Below are positions 10,619 through 22,278 of a stretch of DNA of 64,000 nt, one piece after another. The notes under the pieces are model-generated. The model made no database searches, was not told the origin of the DNA, and was given only the letters and a program-made list of their open reading frames with translations. The stretch covers positions 146,713 to 210,712 of the forward strand of contig MU657220.1 in NCBI GenBank assembly GCA_026770575.1. Reading direction: 5' to 3'. Every line of letters begins with the position of its first letter. Positions within the stretch are counted from its first letter, which is position 1. Made by a program: the position numbers and the translations under genes. The DNA is from Pelagophyceae sp. CCMP2097 (taxonomy: Eukaryota > Sar > Pelagophyceae).

Positions 10619-11791
10619 TCAAAAGAACTTTGGAGTGCCCCTTCGCGGTCCCTGGTCGAGACGGGCAGGCCTCGCGCCTCGGCGGCACCCGTCTCCCGGT
10701 TCGAACGGCCATGCGCATCGGGGGTCATCCGTTATGGAATGAAGCGCCCTGCCTCGTCGCGCGGCGCGCGCCGCCGCGAGGATCGCGTCGAGCTTTTCGA
10801 CCGCCGCCGCCGTGCCGGCGTGCCCCAGCGCCGCGGCGCGCTTGCAGAGGCGCAGCGCCTCGTGGAGGTCTTGCGACACACCGTCGCCGTGTGCGTAACA
10901 CGCGGCGAGGTTGAAGATCGCGTTTGGCTGGCCCTGCGCCGCCGCGAGGCGGTACCACCGCACGGCATCGGCGTACGACTGGGCCACGCCCTCTCCGTTT
11001 TCGAACATTACGCCGAGACAGTATTGCGCATGAGGATTTTCTTGCTCGGCTGCGCGCCGGTACCTCTGCGCGGCGGTCTTGTGGTCGACCTCGACGCCTC
11101 GCCCTTGAGCGTAACACAACCCCAGACTATCCTGAGCTTGTACAGTGCCTTGCGCGGCAGCGAGCTCGAATAGCAGGAACGCCCGCTTAAAGTTCTGCTG
11201 GAGTCCCGTGCCACCATTAAAGTACTTGGTTCCGAGCATGATCTGCGCCTCGGCGTTGCCCTTGTCCACGTGCTTCTGCATCCGGCGCAGCCACTCGGCG
11301 TCCGACTTGGAGGCCGACGTTCGGCAGAGCGGGCAGCGCGAGTCGTGCTGCCGGCACTTGACGTAGCATGCTGTGCAAATCCTCTTGCAGCAGCAGTCGT
11401 AAAATGTTCTACCGCCATTGGCAGGGAGCAGCTCGAGGCAGATGGCGCACGTGCCGCGCCAGTCCGGCGCGTCGTTGTTCAGCGCAATGACCTCTGCCGT
11501 CTTTTCCGTCCGAACAACCGATAAGCGCGCCTTGGTCCCGTCAGCCGGCGAAACGCCCTCGACGATGGGCGGCTCCTCCTTGATCTTCAGCTTCAGCGGC
11601 ATCAGCTCGTCAAGGAGGTGGTCCGAGAACTCGGTGGCCAGCTTCTTGCACTGCTCCTTGTGCCCGTGTTTCCAGTCGATGAGCTGGCACGCCTTGCCGC
11701 AATAATGCCGGGATTTGCACTTGGTGCAGTGCTTGCCGCCCGGCGCGGCGCAGAAGCAGCAGGGTTCGGGCGCGGCCGGTGGGTCGGCCAT
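10619..11791 (-). CDS. MYND-RING-Sel1 repeat protein (~390 aa)
   Basis: A single-exon frame from ATG at 11791, chosen because it matches the start of the paralogue at 39920, to TGA at 10619. N-terminus: MYND zinc finger (CCFC...CTKC...HYCGKAC...H-x3-C, about residues 11-50). Middle: RING-type finger (TCAICLELL...CCCKRICTACYVKC...CPLC, about 110-160). C-terminal half: four Sel1 repeats (A-x(2)-LG-x(2)-Y-x(2)-G-x-GV pattern). MYND and Sel1 regions bind protein partners and RING suggests ubiquitin ligase activity, so a substrate adaptor/E3 is likely but unproven. The tail after RALHSITDD has no match in the paralogue, which stops near this point. It lies 200 bp upstream of, and on the same strand as, the first RRM-OPR gene. 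The frame is open further upstream, but that region lacks domain features. Confidence 0.85.
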   Translation of the reverse strand: MADPPAAPEPCCFCAAPGGKHCTKCKSRHYCGKACQLIDWKHGHKEQCKKLATEFSDHLLDELMPLKLKIKEEPPIVEGVSPADGTKARLSVVRTEKTAEVIALNNDAPDWRGTCAICLELLPANGGRTFYDCCCKRICTACYVKCRQHDSRCPLCRTSASKSDAEWLRRMQKHVDKGNAEAQIMLGTKYFNGGTGLQQNFKRAFLLFELAAAQGTVQAQDSLGLCYAQGRGVEVDHKTAAQRYRRAAEQENPHAQYCLGVMFENGEGVAQSYADAVRWYRLAAAQGQPNAIFNLAACYAHGDGVSQDLHEALRLCKRAAALGHAGTAAAVEKLDAILAAARAARRGRALHSITDDPRCAWPFEPGDGCRRGARPARLDQGPRRGTPKFF

Positions 11792-13411
11792 CGCGTGAGG
11801 CAACGTGGCTTGGATTCGGAATCTCCGGGACTGCCACGGCGGGATGCGGCCCTCCGGTCTCTTCCGTGGCGAGCCCTCCTCCTCGGCTCCTCGTCGCCGC
11901 AACTCGGGCGAGGCCTCGGGGGCGTGAGGCGAGGCGCGAGCGCGGGCGGCTCGGTGCATCGAGGCAGCGCGGCGGTCAGCTCGTGTCGGCCGCCGGACGC
12001 CCGGCGGCCGACGGGGGCGACGCGCCAGGGTGCACGGTGCGGTGACGGCGGCGGCCGGGGCGTCGAGGCGAGGCCGCGCCGTGCGCACTCGCGCCGCTCG
12101 ATAATATCGGGATGACGACAGCGGAGGCGCCCGGATGGCGACGGCGACAGCTCCTTTTGGGCTCTGGCAATGCCCACAGGCAACGCCGATACCATTGTAG
12201 ACCCCGAATTCGTGCCGACGGGCGCCCGAGTCGCCACCATGCCGGTGGCGGTCTCCGTGGGTCGACGAGCGACGGGCCGCCGGCCGAAGAGCGCGCCTCG
12301 TGTCATCTTCCAAGACGTGACTGCATGGCGCAACGGTTCAACGGTTGCCGCACCGGTTGCGCTCGTACCTCCTCTTTGTCCCGACGGCGGCCTCACGGCC
12401 GCGCGGGCGATCAGACCGACCGCCGGAAAGAGATGCGTCCGAGGCCACACCTGACTCCAAGACCTTGTCCCAAGACCCCGTGCCGCCAGAATCTCGATGC
12501 CACGGCGGCAGACCCTTTTTCCCACGGCCGATCCCCGACCGACCGACCGACGGCTCGTATCTTATCACGTGTTGGGCGCCGGCTCGGCTCGGCGGCGCCG
12601 GCATCGGCAGTGGATCAGGGGAACTTGGAGTGCGGAGCTCGCACTTGTGTGGATCGGAGCGCGGTCGGGGATGCGCGCGTCGCGAGGCAGGCGGGCGTGG
12701 GGCTCGATGGAAGAGCGGACGGCGGAATTTTCGGCAGCCGGCAAAGTCGCGCGGCCGCACTCGATTGCGGATTGGGAGGCTCTTCGAGCGTCATTCTGGA
12801 CGTAATCTGGGCGGCTTGGGCGGGCGTGCGGTCGTTCAATGTATCTCGCGTGCTGCGTGGGTGTTTTATGGGACTCGTTTGTGTTGTGAGCTCGTACAGG
12901 GGGTTGTTCGAGGGTTGTTTGGAATCTCGTCGGTCGGCGGTCGCAAGCCTCGGAGGGCGGGCGGACGTCGGTCGCGGTGAAAGGACGGGCGGAAGGGTCG
13001 TCGTCGGAGCCGGCACAGTCGACAATGGTTCCCGGATTTTGCTCTGGTGTCAGAGCTCGAGATGGAACTCGAATGACCGGGTGGTCGGAATGTGCTTCGT
13101 CTTGGACGTGTCCTCCTGCTCCTTCAGGCGTGGATACGGTACCACCAGATCCACTGCCCCTACATCGTTCGACGGTTCGACACTGACACTTTGACGCGTT
13201 TCCAAAGGTATACGCAAAGACGCCGCGATTGGTTGTACGTCGTCGCGCGCGGCCGCGTCCGGCTCGACGAGCCTATGGGAAGCGACTAATGTCTTGGGAG
13301 GGAGGGGTCCAAAAGAGACGACGTTCTCAGCCCGAGATGTCTCTCCGTCGAAAGATTCCCGCAAAAGACGGTCGACGCCGCGGCGTGCCCGCGCGCGGCG
13401 AGCCAGCGATT
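11792..13411. other. Intergenic region, no gene supported
   Basis: Overlapping long ORFs occur on both strands (for example 360 aa at 12112-13194 +), but none shows a recognisable domain, and high GC alone keeps such frames open. About 85 bp near 12410-12495 resemble 22170-22260, sharing CCACACCT and CTCCAAGACCTT blocks, which hints at a dispersed repeat. The 5' region of the MYND gene must lie here. Confidence 0.4.
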
Positions 13412-16400
13412 TCAGCGCCGGATCGCGCGGAGCTCGCCGAGCAGCATCGGGTCCGGCATCAGCTCGTCGGCGCCGGCCGCGGCCTCGGGGAGCGGCGCCG
13501 ACTGCTCGATCTTCGCGAAGATCCCTTTGCGCGTCCACCGCTTCTTCCGGCCGCTCTGCTTGCGCAGCCAGTCGATGGCGACGAAGAACTCGTCGTCGAA
13601 GCGCTTCTCGGGCAGCGAGTCCTTGAGCGTCTTGCCTAGGAGGGCACGTCGTGAGGCGAGGTTGACTTTCTCGAGTCCACGTGACGTGTCGAGCCTCGAA
13701 GAGAATCGTTTGATGACGCTGCCGGACACGGAGCGCCTCGACGCCTATCGAGGCTTGGCTCAAACGAATCGAAAAATCCGACTGTCCACGGACGTTTTGC
13801 GGGACGCCGAAACCGGACCGGCGACGTAGAGCGGAGGCAGCGGCTTCTTGGCCGCGGCGCGCTTCTGGTTCATCTTTTCAAAGGCGTTGGCGACTTCGAT
13901 CGTGGCCGCGCTATGAAAGTAGAATCAGACGCTCGAGTGTCGTTCGAACAGCGGTGGTCTCACCGCTTGCCGGCGCCGTGGAAGTTGAACGCGGCCAGCG
14001 ACGGGCAGATGTTGAAGAAGCGCTTCGTCTTCGTGGCCTTGCCGACGAGCATCGTCGCGCAGTTGTACATCGCAGCGGCCTGCGTCGGCGAGGATTGGGC
14101 GTCGTGCGAAACGTTGTGAGACGCGCTTGGAAAAGTGGGCTCTCGAACATCGTGACTCGACACGACGACAAGAGAAGAGCTTCCGGGACGCCGCGTGTGT
14201 GCCTCGACTTCCGTCTCGCACAGGCCGAGGTGGAAACTGCTGCCGTACTTTTGGCCTCCGCCCGGGATGGTCAGTCGTGCTTCGAACCGCCCATTCACGC
14301 AGTCGACGCCGAAGAAGCGTTCCTGTCCACAGCACAAGAATCGCAGATGATCAGAGATGCAGACGACGTCGAAGAAGAAGACGACACACAAAAGGCCGGG
14401 TCCAAAGAACGCACCATGTCCGTCGCCTCGGCAAACACGTGCTCGAGCGAGTAGAGGCACTCGAGCGGGTCGCGCGTGAAGTTGTAGACGAAGTTCGGCT
14501 CGAGGCCCTTCGCGACGCGGTGCTCGGCGTGTAGCCGCTCCCGCTCCTCGCGGTGCAGCGCCGTCGCCAGCGCGTACTTGCCAAGGCCGTTCCCAGGCAC
14601 CAACCTTGGGCCTTTTCGGCCCTTCTTAACGAAGCGCGGGTCGGCTGGCGCGGTGCGCCTCTTGGAGAGGTGGCCGTCCTAGGCGTGGAACGTGTAGAAG
14701 AAGGTGTTGGATAGTTTTCGACTTTGGCCTTTGCGTGTGATGTTCTGGACCTTCACCTCGACGCCGTAGAAGCCGTAGAACTCTTTCTGCAGCGCGGCGG
14801 GGTACGGCGACGCCGCGTTCGTCTTGGCGAAGCGCAGGTGCTTGAAGAGGCCGTAGCAGAAGCCTAGGATGCGACGCAGGGTCGAAACATCAGCCAACGT
14901 CGCGTATGTGAATGCCAACTCTTCCCAAAACGACGAGCCACCGCGTCCCCCGAAGAGAAGACATCCTCTCTCGAGACGTGCGTCTCTTCTCGGCGTTTCT
15001 AAAGTTTGGGCAAAGGTTGAATCGACGACGCCATCTCTGTACGCGCGGCGCTGGCGAACTTCTCCATGTCGTTGATGGACAGGCCGCCGAGCGTGTGCGC
15101 GATGATCGGAAACTTCTCCATCGCCTTGAGCAAGGCAGGGAGCCGACGCCTAGATTTTGCTCGTCTTCGACGCGACCCTTAGACAACATTCGGAAAAGAA
15201 GGATTCACGACTCAACCAACGAAAGTCATGACTGAGAAGATGATCGAGGCGGGACTCTGGCGTGGCATACAGCGCGGCGTGCGCCCAGACGCAGTCGGGC
15301 GTGAAGTCGTCCGAGGGGCACGCGGGCGCCTCCGTGCCCGTGGGAATGCGCGACGGCACCGGCACCAACGGCTCAAACCTAGCGTCGCAAGCGGTTGCAG
15401 CAAGATGGAGCAGCGGCGCGTTCGAAACAAGATTGCTATGGAACGGAAGTGGGGCGAACGTCGGGATCTCCGGCCAGACGCTCCGTCGGCGCGTGAAGCG
15501 CGTTGTGACGGGCAGGCCCTCGCGGAAGTTGATCACGTCCTCCGCCTCGGGCCGCTCGAACTGGCTCGCGAGGTCCTCCGTCGCCGCGCTCGTCGCGCCT
15601 ATAGGAAAAATAAAATTCACGTAAAAGGGACGACGGACGTCTCAATTTTCTCTCCACTCGCTCTCTCCACTCGACCCGCGCACAAGGACACTGGTGGACG
15701 TGCGCTTCGCGAGCATCCGCGGCCACTTGACGCGCAGATGCTTGCTGAGCTCGGCCTGGGTGACCTTGATCGCCTTGAGGCGGCGGCGCAGCTCTCGCTC
15801 GGTCCTCTTGTTCGCGCAGAGCCGTCCAAGCTCGGGTGTGAGCTGTTGCAGCTTGATCGTGAGCTCGAGACGGGTTGTTCAACGATGATGCGAGGCAGGG
15901 GGTTCTCTCGACGATGCAACGTTCAAGCAACGTTCAAGGATTACCTTGGCGCCGAGACAACTTGTCCCAGTAGAAGAGATGATTTGCAGGCTGGGCAGCT
16001 CTTCTCTCGCTCGGGGCGAGGCAGCCCTTCTCTCGCGACGGCGCGCTTGCCGAGCCAGCCGACGATGCGGCCGCGCTCCCCGCCCTCTGGCTTCTCGGCC
16101 TCGAGCGAGCGCAGGAAGTCTCCGGCGAAGCTCGTTGAACTGGTTCTCTGACGATGTCGCTGTCCGCTCATGGATGCCCTCCTGCAAAGCAATGCGCCGC
16201 GCGAGCTGGTCGTCGTCCAGCTGGCCCTCGTAGCCGAGCTTGCGCAGGTGCTCGCGGTGGCCCTCGAGGCGCATCGTGCGGCGCTCCAGGCCGAGGAGCA
16301 CGGAGAAGTGGACCTTGGAGCCGCGCTCGGCGCTGCACCCGAGGCAGTAGAGGACGCGGCCGGCCGGGAGGCCGCCGGAGAAGCCGGCGCAGTACGAGTG

Positions 16401-19400
16401 GCAGTACTTCTCGCAGGACCGGTCCTTCTTCTTGTCCGCCTTGCAGCGGAAGAGCAGCGCCTGCTCGCACGAGTCGTAGCAGACCTCGCAGCGCGGCCGC
16501 ACGTCGATGGGCTGGGGCTCGACCGGCCGCGCCTTGAGAACCCGCTGCACGTGCTTAAACTCGAGCCGCCGCATCCGGTCGTCGCTCCACCGGTTGCGGT
16601 TCTTCTTGTCGACCTCGACGGCCGACGCCAGCAGCTCCTCTTCCAGCTCTGCGTGCGCCGAATCGTCGGCGGCGTTCGTGGGCGCGGCGCGGCGCTCGGC
16701 CTCGGCGGCCATGGCGCGCTCGGCGACGGCCTTGGCGACACGCGCGTCCATCCAGGCCTCGTAGCGCGGCGCGCGGAGCATGTCGCGGTACAGCTCAAGC
16801 CAGCGCTTCGCGCCCGGCGTGCCCTCGTCGATGCGCCGCTTGATCACCTCGTCGATGCGCAGCGATAGCGGCGGCTTTGAAGGCGGCTCGACGACCGCCT
16901 CGCTCGAGTACAAGCTCCAAAATAGCCGCAGCATCTCCTTGAAGTAGTCCGCGTCGGGGTCGTAGACGTCGCCCTCCTTGGGCAGCGGCACGCCCGCGTA
17001 CCGCAGCCGCGCCGCCATGATCAAGTAGACGCGCCGCCGCGTCTCGGGGAGCGGCCGGTACAGCTCCGGCTGCAGCGCCTTGTTCAGGTCGACGCGCTCG
17101 TGGTGCGGCAGCGCCCACGTCGAGTCGTGCGTGCCAATGTCGCAGTAATAGTTCTGGTAGTACCGGCCGCTGTAGCACTCGACGAGGTCCCACTTCTTCA
17201 GGATGCCCGCGCGTTTCTTCTGCGCCTTGGCCACCGGCCGGACGATGTGGTCCTCGCGCTTCTCGGTCTGCGGCGCTAGTTTCGGGTTCGCGCGCCGCCA
17301 GGCCTCGTGCTCCTCCTGGTAGAACGGCCCGTTCGGCAGGCCGCACGCGTGCAGCGTCGTCGCGCGCACCAGCGCCAGGTCCTCGAACGTGAGCAGCGCG
17401 TTTAAATTCCACCACTCTGGGTCCGCCTCTTCCTGCCGCCGCAGCGCCTCCTTGGCCAGGTCCTTGAGGATGCGGCTCCGCTTGCAGTCGCGGATAAACA
17501 CCTCGAGGTTCAGGTTGTCCGGCAGCGCCAGCGCCACGCGCCGGTTGAGCCGCGGCGCGGCCGCCTCGACCGCCCAAAGCCCTCCCGCGCCTGTACGTGG
17601 ATAGCTGCTCGACGTCGCTGACCGCTGCTGGACCGTGCCTCGCCGGACCGTCGACGGCTACTGCACCGTCGGCACCGCGGCCGGCAGAGGCCCTCGCGGA
17701 GCTTTGGCGGCGTTGAGCAGCGCCGCGTACTTGGCCGCGAGGTGCGCCGGTCTCAGGGTCTCGAGGGCGCGCTGGAGCTCGGCGACAATCGCAAAGTGCG
17801 GGTGCGCGCGGCAGACGAACCACTCGTGGCCCTGCACCGTCTCGCGCGCGAAGCCGAGGGCCAAAAGGACGCGGTGCGCCGGCGGGAGGTCGAGATGCGC
17901 CTCGACGTTCGAGTTCGACAGCTCGAGCCAGCGGTACGTCGGCTCCTCCGGGTACGCGTAGACGCACTTGAGCACCATGATCAGGGCCTCGCGCCACTGC
18001 GACGAGAGCCAGCGCAGGCCGAGCGTCGTCGAGACCTATTTCAATTTTGAGCTTCGGAGGCGCGTTCGACCAAAAAGGTACGGGATGCTTGACGCACCGG
18101 CGGGGCCTGCGGCGCGACGATCGCTGCTGCCTCGAGCGCCGGCGCAGCGTCGCGAGCACATCGCTGCGGGTCGCCTCCCGAGCTGCTCGCCGCCGCTTGC
18201 CGCTTCTTCCGTCCGTCTTGCACGGCGTATGAGCGCCTCTCTTGCCGCGGGGGCGCGGCGACGGCGTCGTCGCGCTGGTCGTCGCAGAGCGCCAGCGCCC
18301 GGCTCGGCTGCGCCCCGGCGGACTCGCCACGTGACCTAGAGCCTTTCCATCGTGCGGGCCGTCGTCAGTCGTCGGACATTCTCGAGGGCCTTTTTCAAGG
18401 GCGCCTCTTTTCGACGCTGCGTCGCGCGGCTCGGGTCGCGCGGCGGATCGCGCCGGTCGCGCTGCGAGCGCGTCGACGCGCTCCGACCTGTGGTGCAAAT
18501 TATGAAGAAGGGACCACGCGCAGACGACGACGTTCGACTCACGACTGCGCGTCTTGCGTCTCGATGTTGGCCAGCACCAGCGAGCCCAGCGGCGGCGACG
18601 ACCTACATGCCGAATCTTGCCGAGGTCGCGACGACGACCGTTCCGTCGAACTTTTCAAAACGGTCAGCTCACCTCGCCGCGTCGTCGGAGCGGCCGCGGA
18701 GCAGCGGCTGCGCCTCGTCGAGCTGCGCGTCGTCGAGCAGCATGGCGCCCAGCTGCGCGGTCTCCAGCTTCTTCTTGGCCTTGTGCCGCTTCTTCTTGGC
18801 CTCCTTGCGCCGTTCAGCTTCGACTCGCTGCGCGAAGAGCGCCACCTTCCACGCGTTCTGCCGGGCGGTGGCGCCGATGAAGCCGGTGCAGTCGCGGCGG
18901 CCGTAGAAGCAAGGCGGGAAAGAGCCATCATACGTCGTCAGACAGCGTACACCCTTCGGGGTCTACAGTGGCTACCGCATTCTCATAGAAGGGACCTCGC
19001 GGTTTGGTCCGTAGAATCTCAATCATCAGATGGGCTCTTGCGCGTAGTTCAGCGTGAGCCAGGCGCCGCTCGGGATGTCCTTCGTCGCGACCAAGAAGAC
19101 GCGCTGCACGCCGTCGATCTCGAACCTACAAGGAAGGTCAGCGAGTCGAGCAGGAAGCGCCACGGCATAGTAGGTTTCTAAGGAAGGAGCCGTTGGACAC
19201 GTACCGGGCCACTCGAGCGTCCTACGGCAAATAAAGTCAATGTGCGGCAAAACGTTCGAGGATGAAAACTGCTTATCGTCAGAGGCAGGCGTGCTTACGT
19301 GTTCGGGTGCGTGCAGGCGTTGTTCGCGAACCGCGCCAGCGAGCCCGATTCCTCGGCGTCGATGCACGTCTTCTTGCCCTCGAGCCAGACCGTGTAGCGT

Positions 19401-21954
19401 GTCGGCGGCCGCTTCAGCCGCTCGGCCTCGGTGACGCGCTCGCCCAGGTACTCTACGACGACATCGCCCCGCGACAGGGTGGCCGTCGTCTTCAGGCCGA
19501 AGCCCGTGCCCTTCCTTGCCTTGTCGGCGCTCAGCACCGGCCTAAAGTGGGAATCTCGGTCGACGGCGCTCCATACTCACCCCGCCTTTCGCGTACGACG
19601 GCCACGATTTTGGGCCTTGCCCGACGCCCCCTCGTCTCTGGTTCCGCTCACGACGCGGTCTGTGGCGGTGGTTCGGGTTTTCCATCCAGAAATCGCCGAC
19701 GCAGGCCCCGGCCATTCCCGCGGCAGCGAGCCGGCGAACTTCTGGCGCCACCAGTTCGGCTTGTTGCCCGTGATGGCGTCGTCCTGGCGTCGCGAATTGT
19801 ATATCTGACAGAAGTATTTTGGAGCTTCTCCTCACGACAGTCGCACAAAGGAATCAGTGAAAGACGTGGCGTGCGCGCGGCGGGCCGGTCCATGAGCTCA
19901 AAGGGCTCGCCGCCGTCGCCGAGGTAGCCGCTGTAGGCCTCCGTGGCCTCGTGCAGGTCGTCGTTGCGCTACGAGAAGAGCAGCGTCGGCTCCTTGGTTG
20001 TGCCGTCCGCCTTGGCCTTCTTGCCGCAGTTGCCGAGCACGACGCGCAGCTGGTCCTTGAACTGATCCCGGTCGAGCCGGCCGCCCTTGTCGGCGAGGAA
20101 GATGCCCATGCCCACCAGGTTGTTGTCGTCCTCAAACGCCTTGGTCGCGTAGCTGCGGGAATCGATTCGTGACGGTGGGCGACGGCGAGGGGCCGAAGAC
20201 GAGCTTGTGAAAAGGGCACCCTCACACTCTCCTCTCGTCAAGCCGGATGAACTATCGTTATCGGATGCATCTCATTCGCGGTCTCAACATCGTTCGGACA
20301 CGGCCGTGAAACCCGAGCGACGCCTGGTAGAGCATGCCGAGCCGCGTCGGCTTCGACGAGTCCTTGGCGGCGCAGCGCCGGGGACCGACGTGCTTTCAGA
20401 CCTTGACCGCGGCCCGCGTCGTGCTGAGCACGATGGCCTCGACGCCGAGGCGGCGGCCGAGCGCGATGATCAGGTCGAGCCTGTTTCTCTGAGTCCGGGG
20501 TGAGAAATCGACCGGAGGTTGAGAGGGCGAGAGTCGACCGTAGAGTAAATCACATGGTCGCCCCCACTCTGCACGCAGTGCCGCTCGCCCTCTTTTCGAA
20601 AACTAGATGATTACGCGGATCGGGCGCCGGTGCGGACTCGAAGTGCAGCAGGCCGTGGCCGCGCGCCTCGGGCATCGTGACGGCCGCGTCGACGTAGAAG
20701 ATGATCGGGTGCTCCTGTGATGCGCGAAAGGTACGAGGATGCCGGAAAGAAGTGGTCGTCGTCGAACCGCAAAAGCTTCACAATGCAAAAGACACACCTC
20801 CGACAGCTCGACCCTGCCCTTCCACTCGAGGCGCTTCGGCAGGACGACCGCCTGGAAGACGACGGCCGACAGCTTGTGCAGGACCTAGGCGAGACAAATG
20901 ACGGAGGAGTGCAAAAAGAAGCAAAGTTGGATTCAGCGTCGACGGTCCCCGCACGGACCAGCGAAAGGAGCAGCTTGAGCTCTTCCGCCGCGCCGTCGAT
21001 GATCTGCATGCTGCGGCTCTCCCAAGTGAACGGCGTCGTCGGGAGCGGGCCGTAGTCCTCCTCGTCTCCCTCGTTGCGCCGCATTCACTCCTCGGGCCAC
21101 ATGAAGCCCTCGGAGAACCAGTCCTTCCAGCCGTAGCGCAGGATCTCCGCGACCTTTGGCGCACCGCACGCCGTCAGCTTGCCGTTGAAAACGAACTCGG
21201 TGAAAATGGCCGCCGTCTGGAGCGCGCCCTAGTACTTAGAGACGACGAACTCGACGTCTTTGAGCGCCGCGATGAGCTTCGGGTACAGGTCGTGCACGAG
21301 GCGCTCGCGCTCGTGGCGCGGCGACGACCGCCGCTCGACGAGCGCGTCCCTAGCGGGGCAGCGTCTTCCAAAGACGACGAAATGAAAATCATCAATGACG
21401 GCGGCTGATTTTTCGACTTTCAAAGTGCGGCAACGCCCGCGCCGCGACGGAGGTTGGGGGCGGTCGTCGGGGAATGGTGCCCTCGAGTGGAGCAGAGAGA
21501 CCCCCACGAGCCCCTTTTAAAGAAGAAGAAACGAGTTTCTTCAACGACAGCGGGCCATCTTTCGACTTTCAAAGGGCGCCGACGCGCGCGCCTCGACGGG
21601 GGCTGGGGTGTTCGACGGAGAAGGATGCTCTCGATCGGAGCAAGGCGCCCCCCCCACGAGTCGAGGCGCCCTCTTCCAAAGAAGAAGAAACGAGTTTCTT
21701 CAACGACGTCGGGTCCTTTTTCGACTTTCCAAGGGCGCCGACGCGCGCCCCATGACCGGGGCTGGAGCGAACACCGGGGAAGTGCCGTCCCGAGGGGGCG
21801 CCCGCACGGCGACTCACGCGATGTCGACGCGGTCCCGGCGCTTGAGCTTGTCCTTGCGCGCGACCTTCTCCGCGTAGTCCGGATCTGAGCCCGACGAGTG
21901 CCGATCGCTGCCGCCTCTTTTCGCCCGCGAAGACGCCTTGTCTTGGCGCCCCAT
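13412..21954 (-). CDS. Large SET-domain protein with post-SET, WW and PHD-like modules
   Basis: Clear exons with matching phases include 21954-21818 (basic start MGRQDKASSRAKRGG), 19541-19299, 19125-19044, 18962-18673, 18602-18543, 18335-18071, 18035-17667, the long exon from about 17624, 15863-15692, 15598-15271, 15149-15043, 14863-14757, 14678-14415, 14079-13964, 13910-13819 and 13635-13412 (TGA). The SET domain reads GDVVVEYLGERVTEAE, RFANNACTHPN and LVATKDIPSGAWLTLNY. The post-SET region CFYGRRDCTGFIG is joined through a GC-AG intron (19043-18963). A PUB-like segment (YRWLELSNSNVE...LLALGF) lies near 17.8 kb. A WW domain (WDLVECYSGRYYQNYY...STWALP) is near 17.2 kb and a PHD-like Cys cluster (CEVCYDSCEQALLF...YCLGC) near 16.4 kb. 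Probably a SETD2-like histone lysine methyltransferase. One gene is inferred from continuous phase; two stretches are unresolved (21349-19541 with in-frame TAG/TGA, and a frame change near 16150). The C-terminal ~500 residues match nothing I recognise. Confidence 0.62.
21385..21800. repeat. Three tandem ~150-bp units in the first intron of the SET gene
   Basis: Three diverged copies, starting near 21400, 21540 and 21690, each carry an AAACGAGTTTCTTCAACGAC-like start, TTTTTCGACTTTC, GGGCGCCGACGCGCG and a run of C plus CACGAG. They fill the intron between exon 1 (ending 21818) and the CTAG acceptor at 21350. Confidence 0.7.
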
Positions 21955-22278
21955 CGATCCTAGAAGCCTCGCCCCGCTCTCGCCGCGCCAAGTGCCTCGT
22001 GCAGGCAGGAGCTCCGACGATTCGAAGCTGCTGACGAAAGCGGCGAGATTCTTCAAGATTTGCTTCAATCGGAACTTCCAAGAATTTGGCCAGGGGTTCC
22101 GCACGATTCGGCGAAGCTTTTGCAAACGGTGACGGACCAGGACGACGCGGCCGCGGGGCGCCTTTGCGAGGAATCCGACCGACCGCGGAAGGAGACGCAT
22201 CCTGGGGCCACACCTACTCCAAGACCTTCCAAGACCTTATTTCAAGACCCTGTACCGCCTTTGCGGGCCCGCGGGCTG

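Noticed and set aside
12112..13194. 360-aa plus-strand ORF between the MYND and SET genes
   Set aside because: No recognisable domain, low-complexity GC-driven composition and equally open frames on the other strand.
16795..18498. 567-aa minus-strand ORF
   Set aside because: Mostly out of frame with the exons of the SET gene that show PUB-like and WW sequence; it overlaps a true exon frame only in part.
20380..21090. Selenocysteine at in-frame TGA codons of the SET gene
   Set aside because: The contexts (WPEE-x-MRR, KV-x-KHVG) are not redox motifs and I saw no SECIS-like hairpin; error, intron or decay is simpler.
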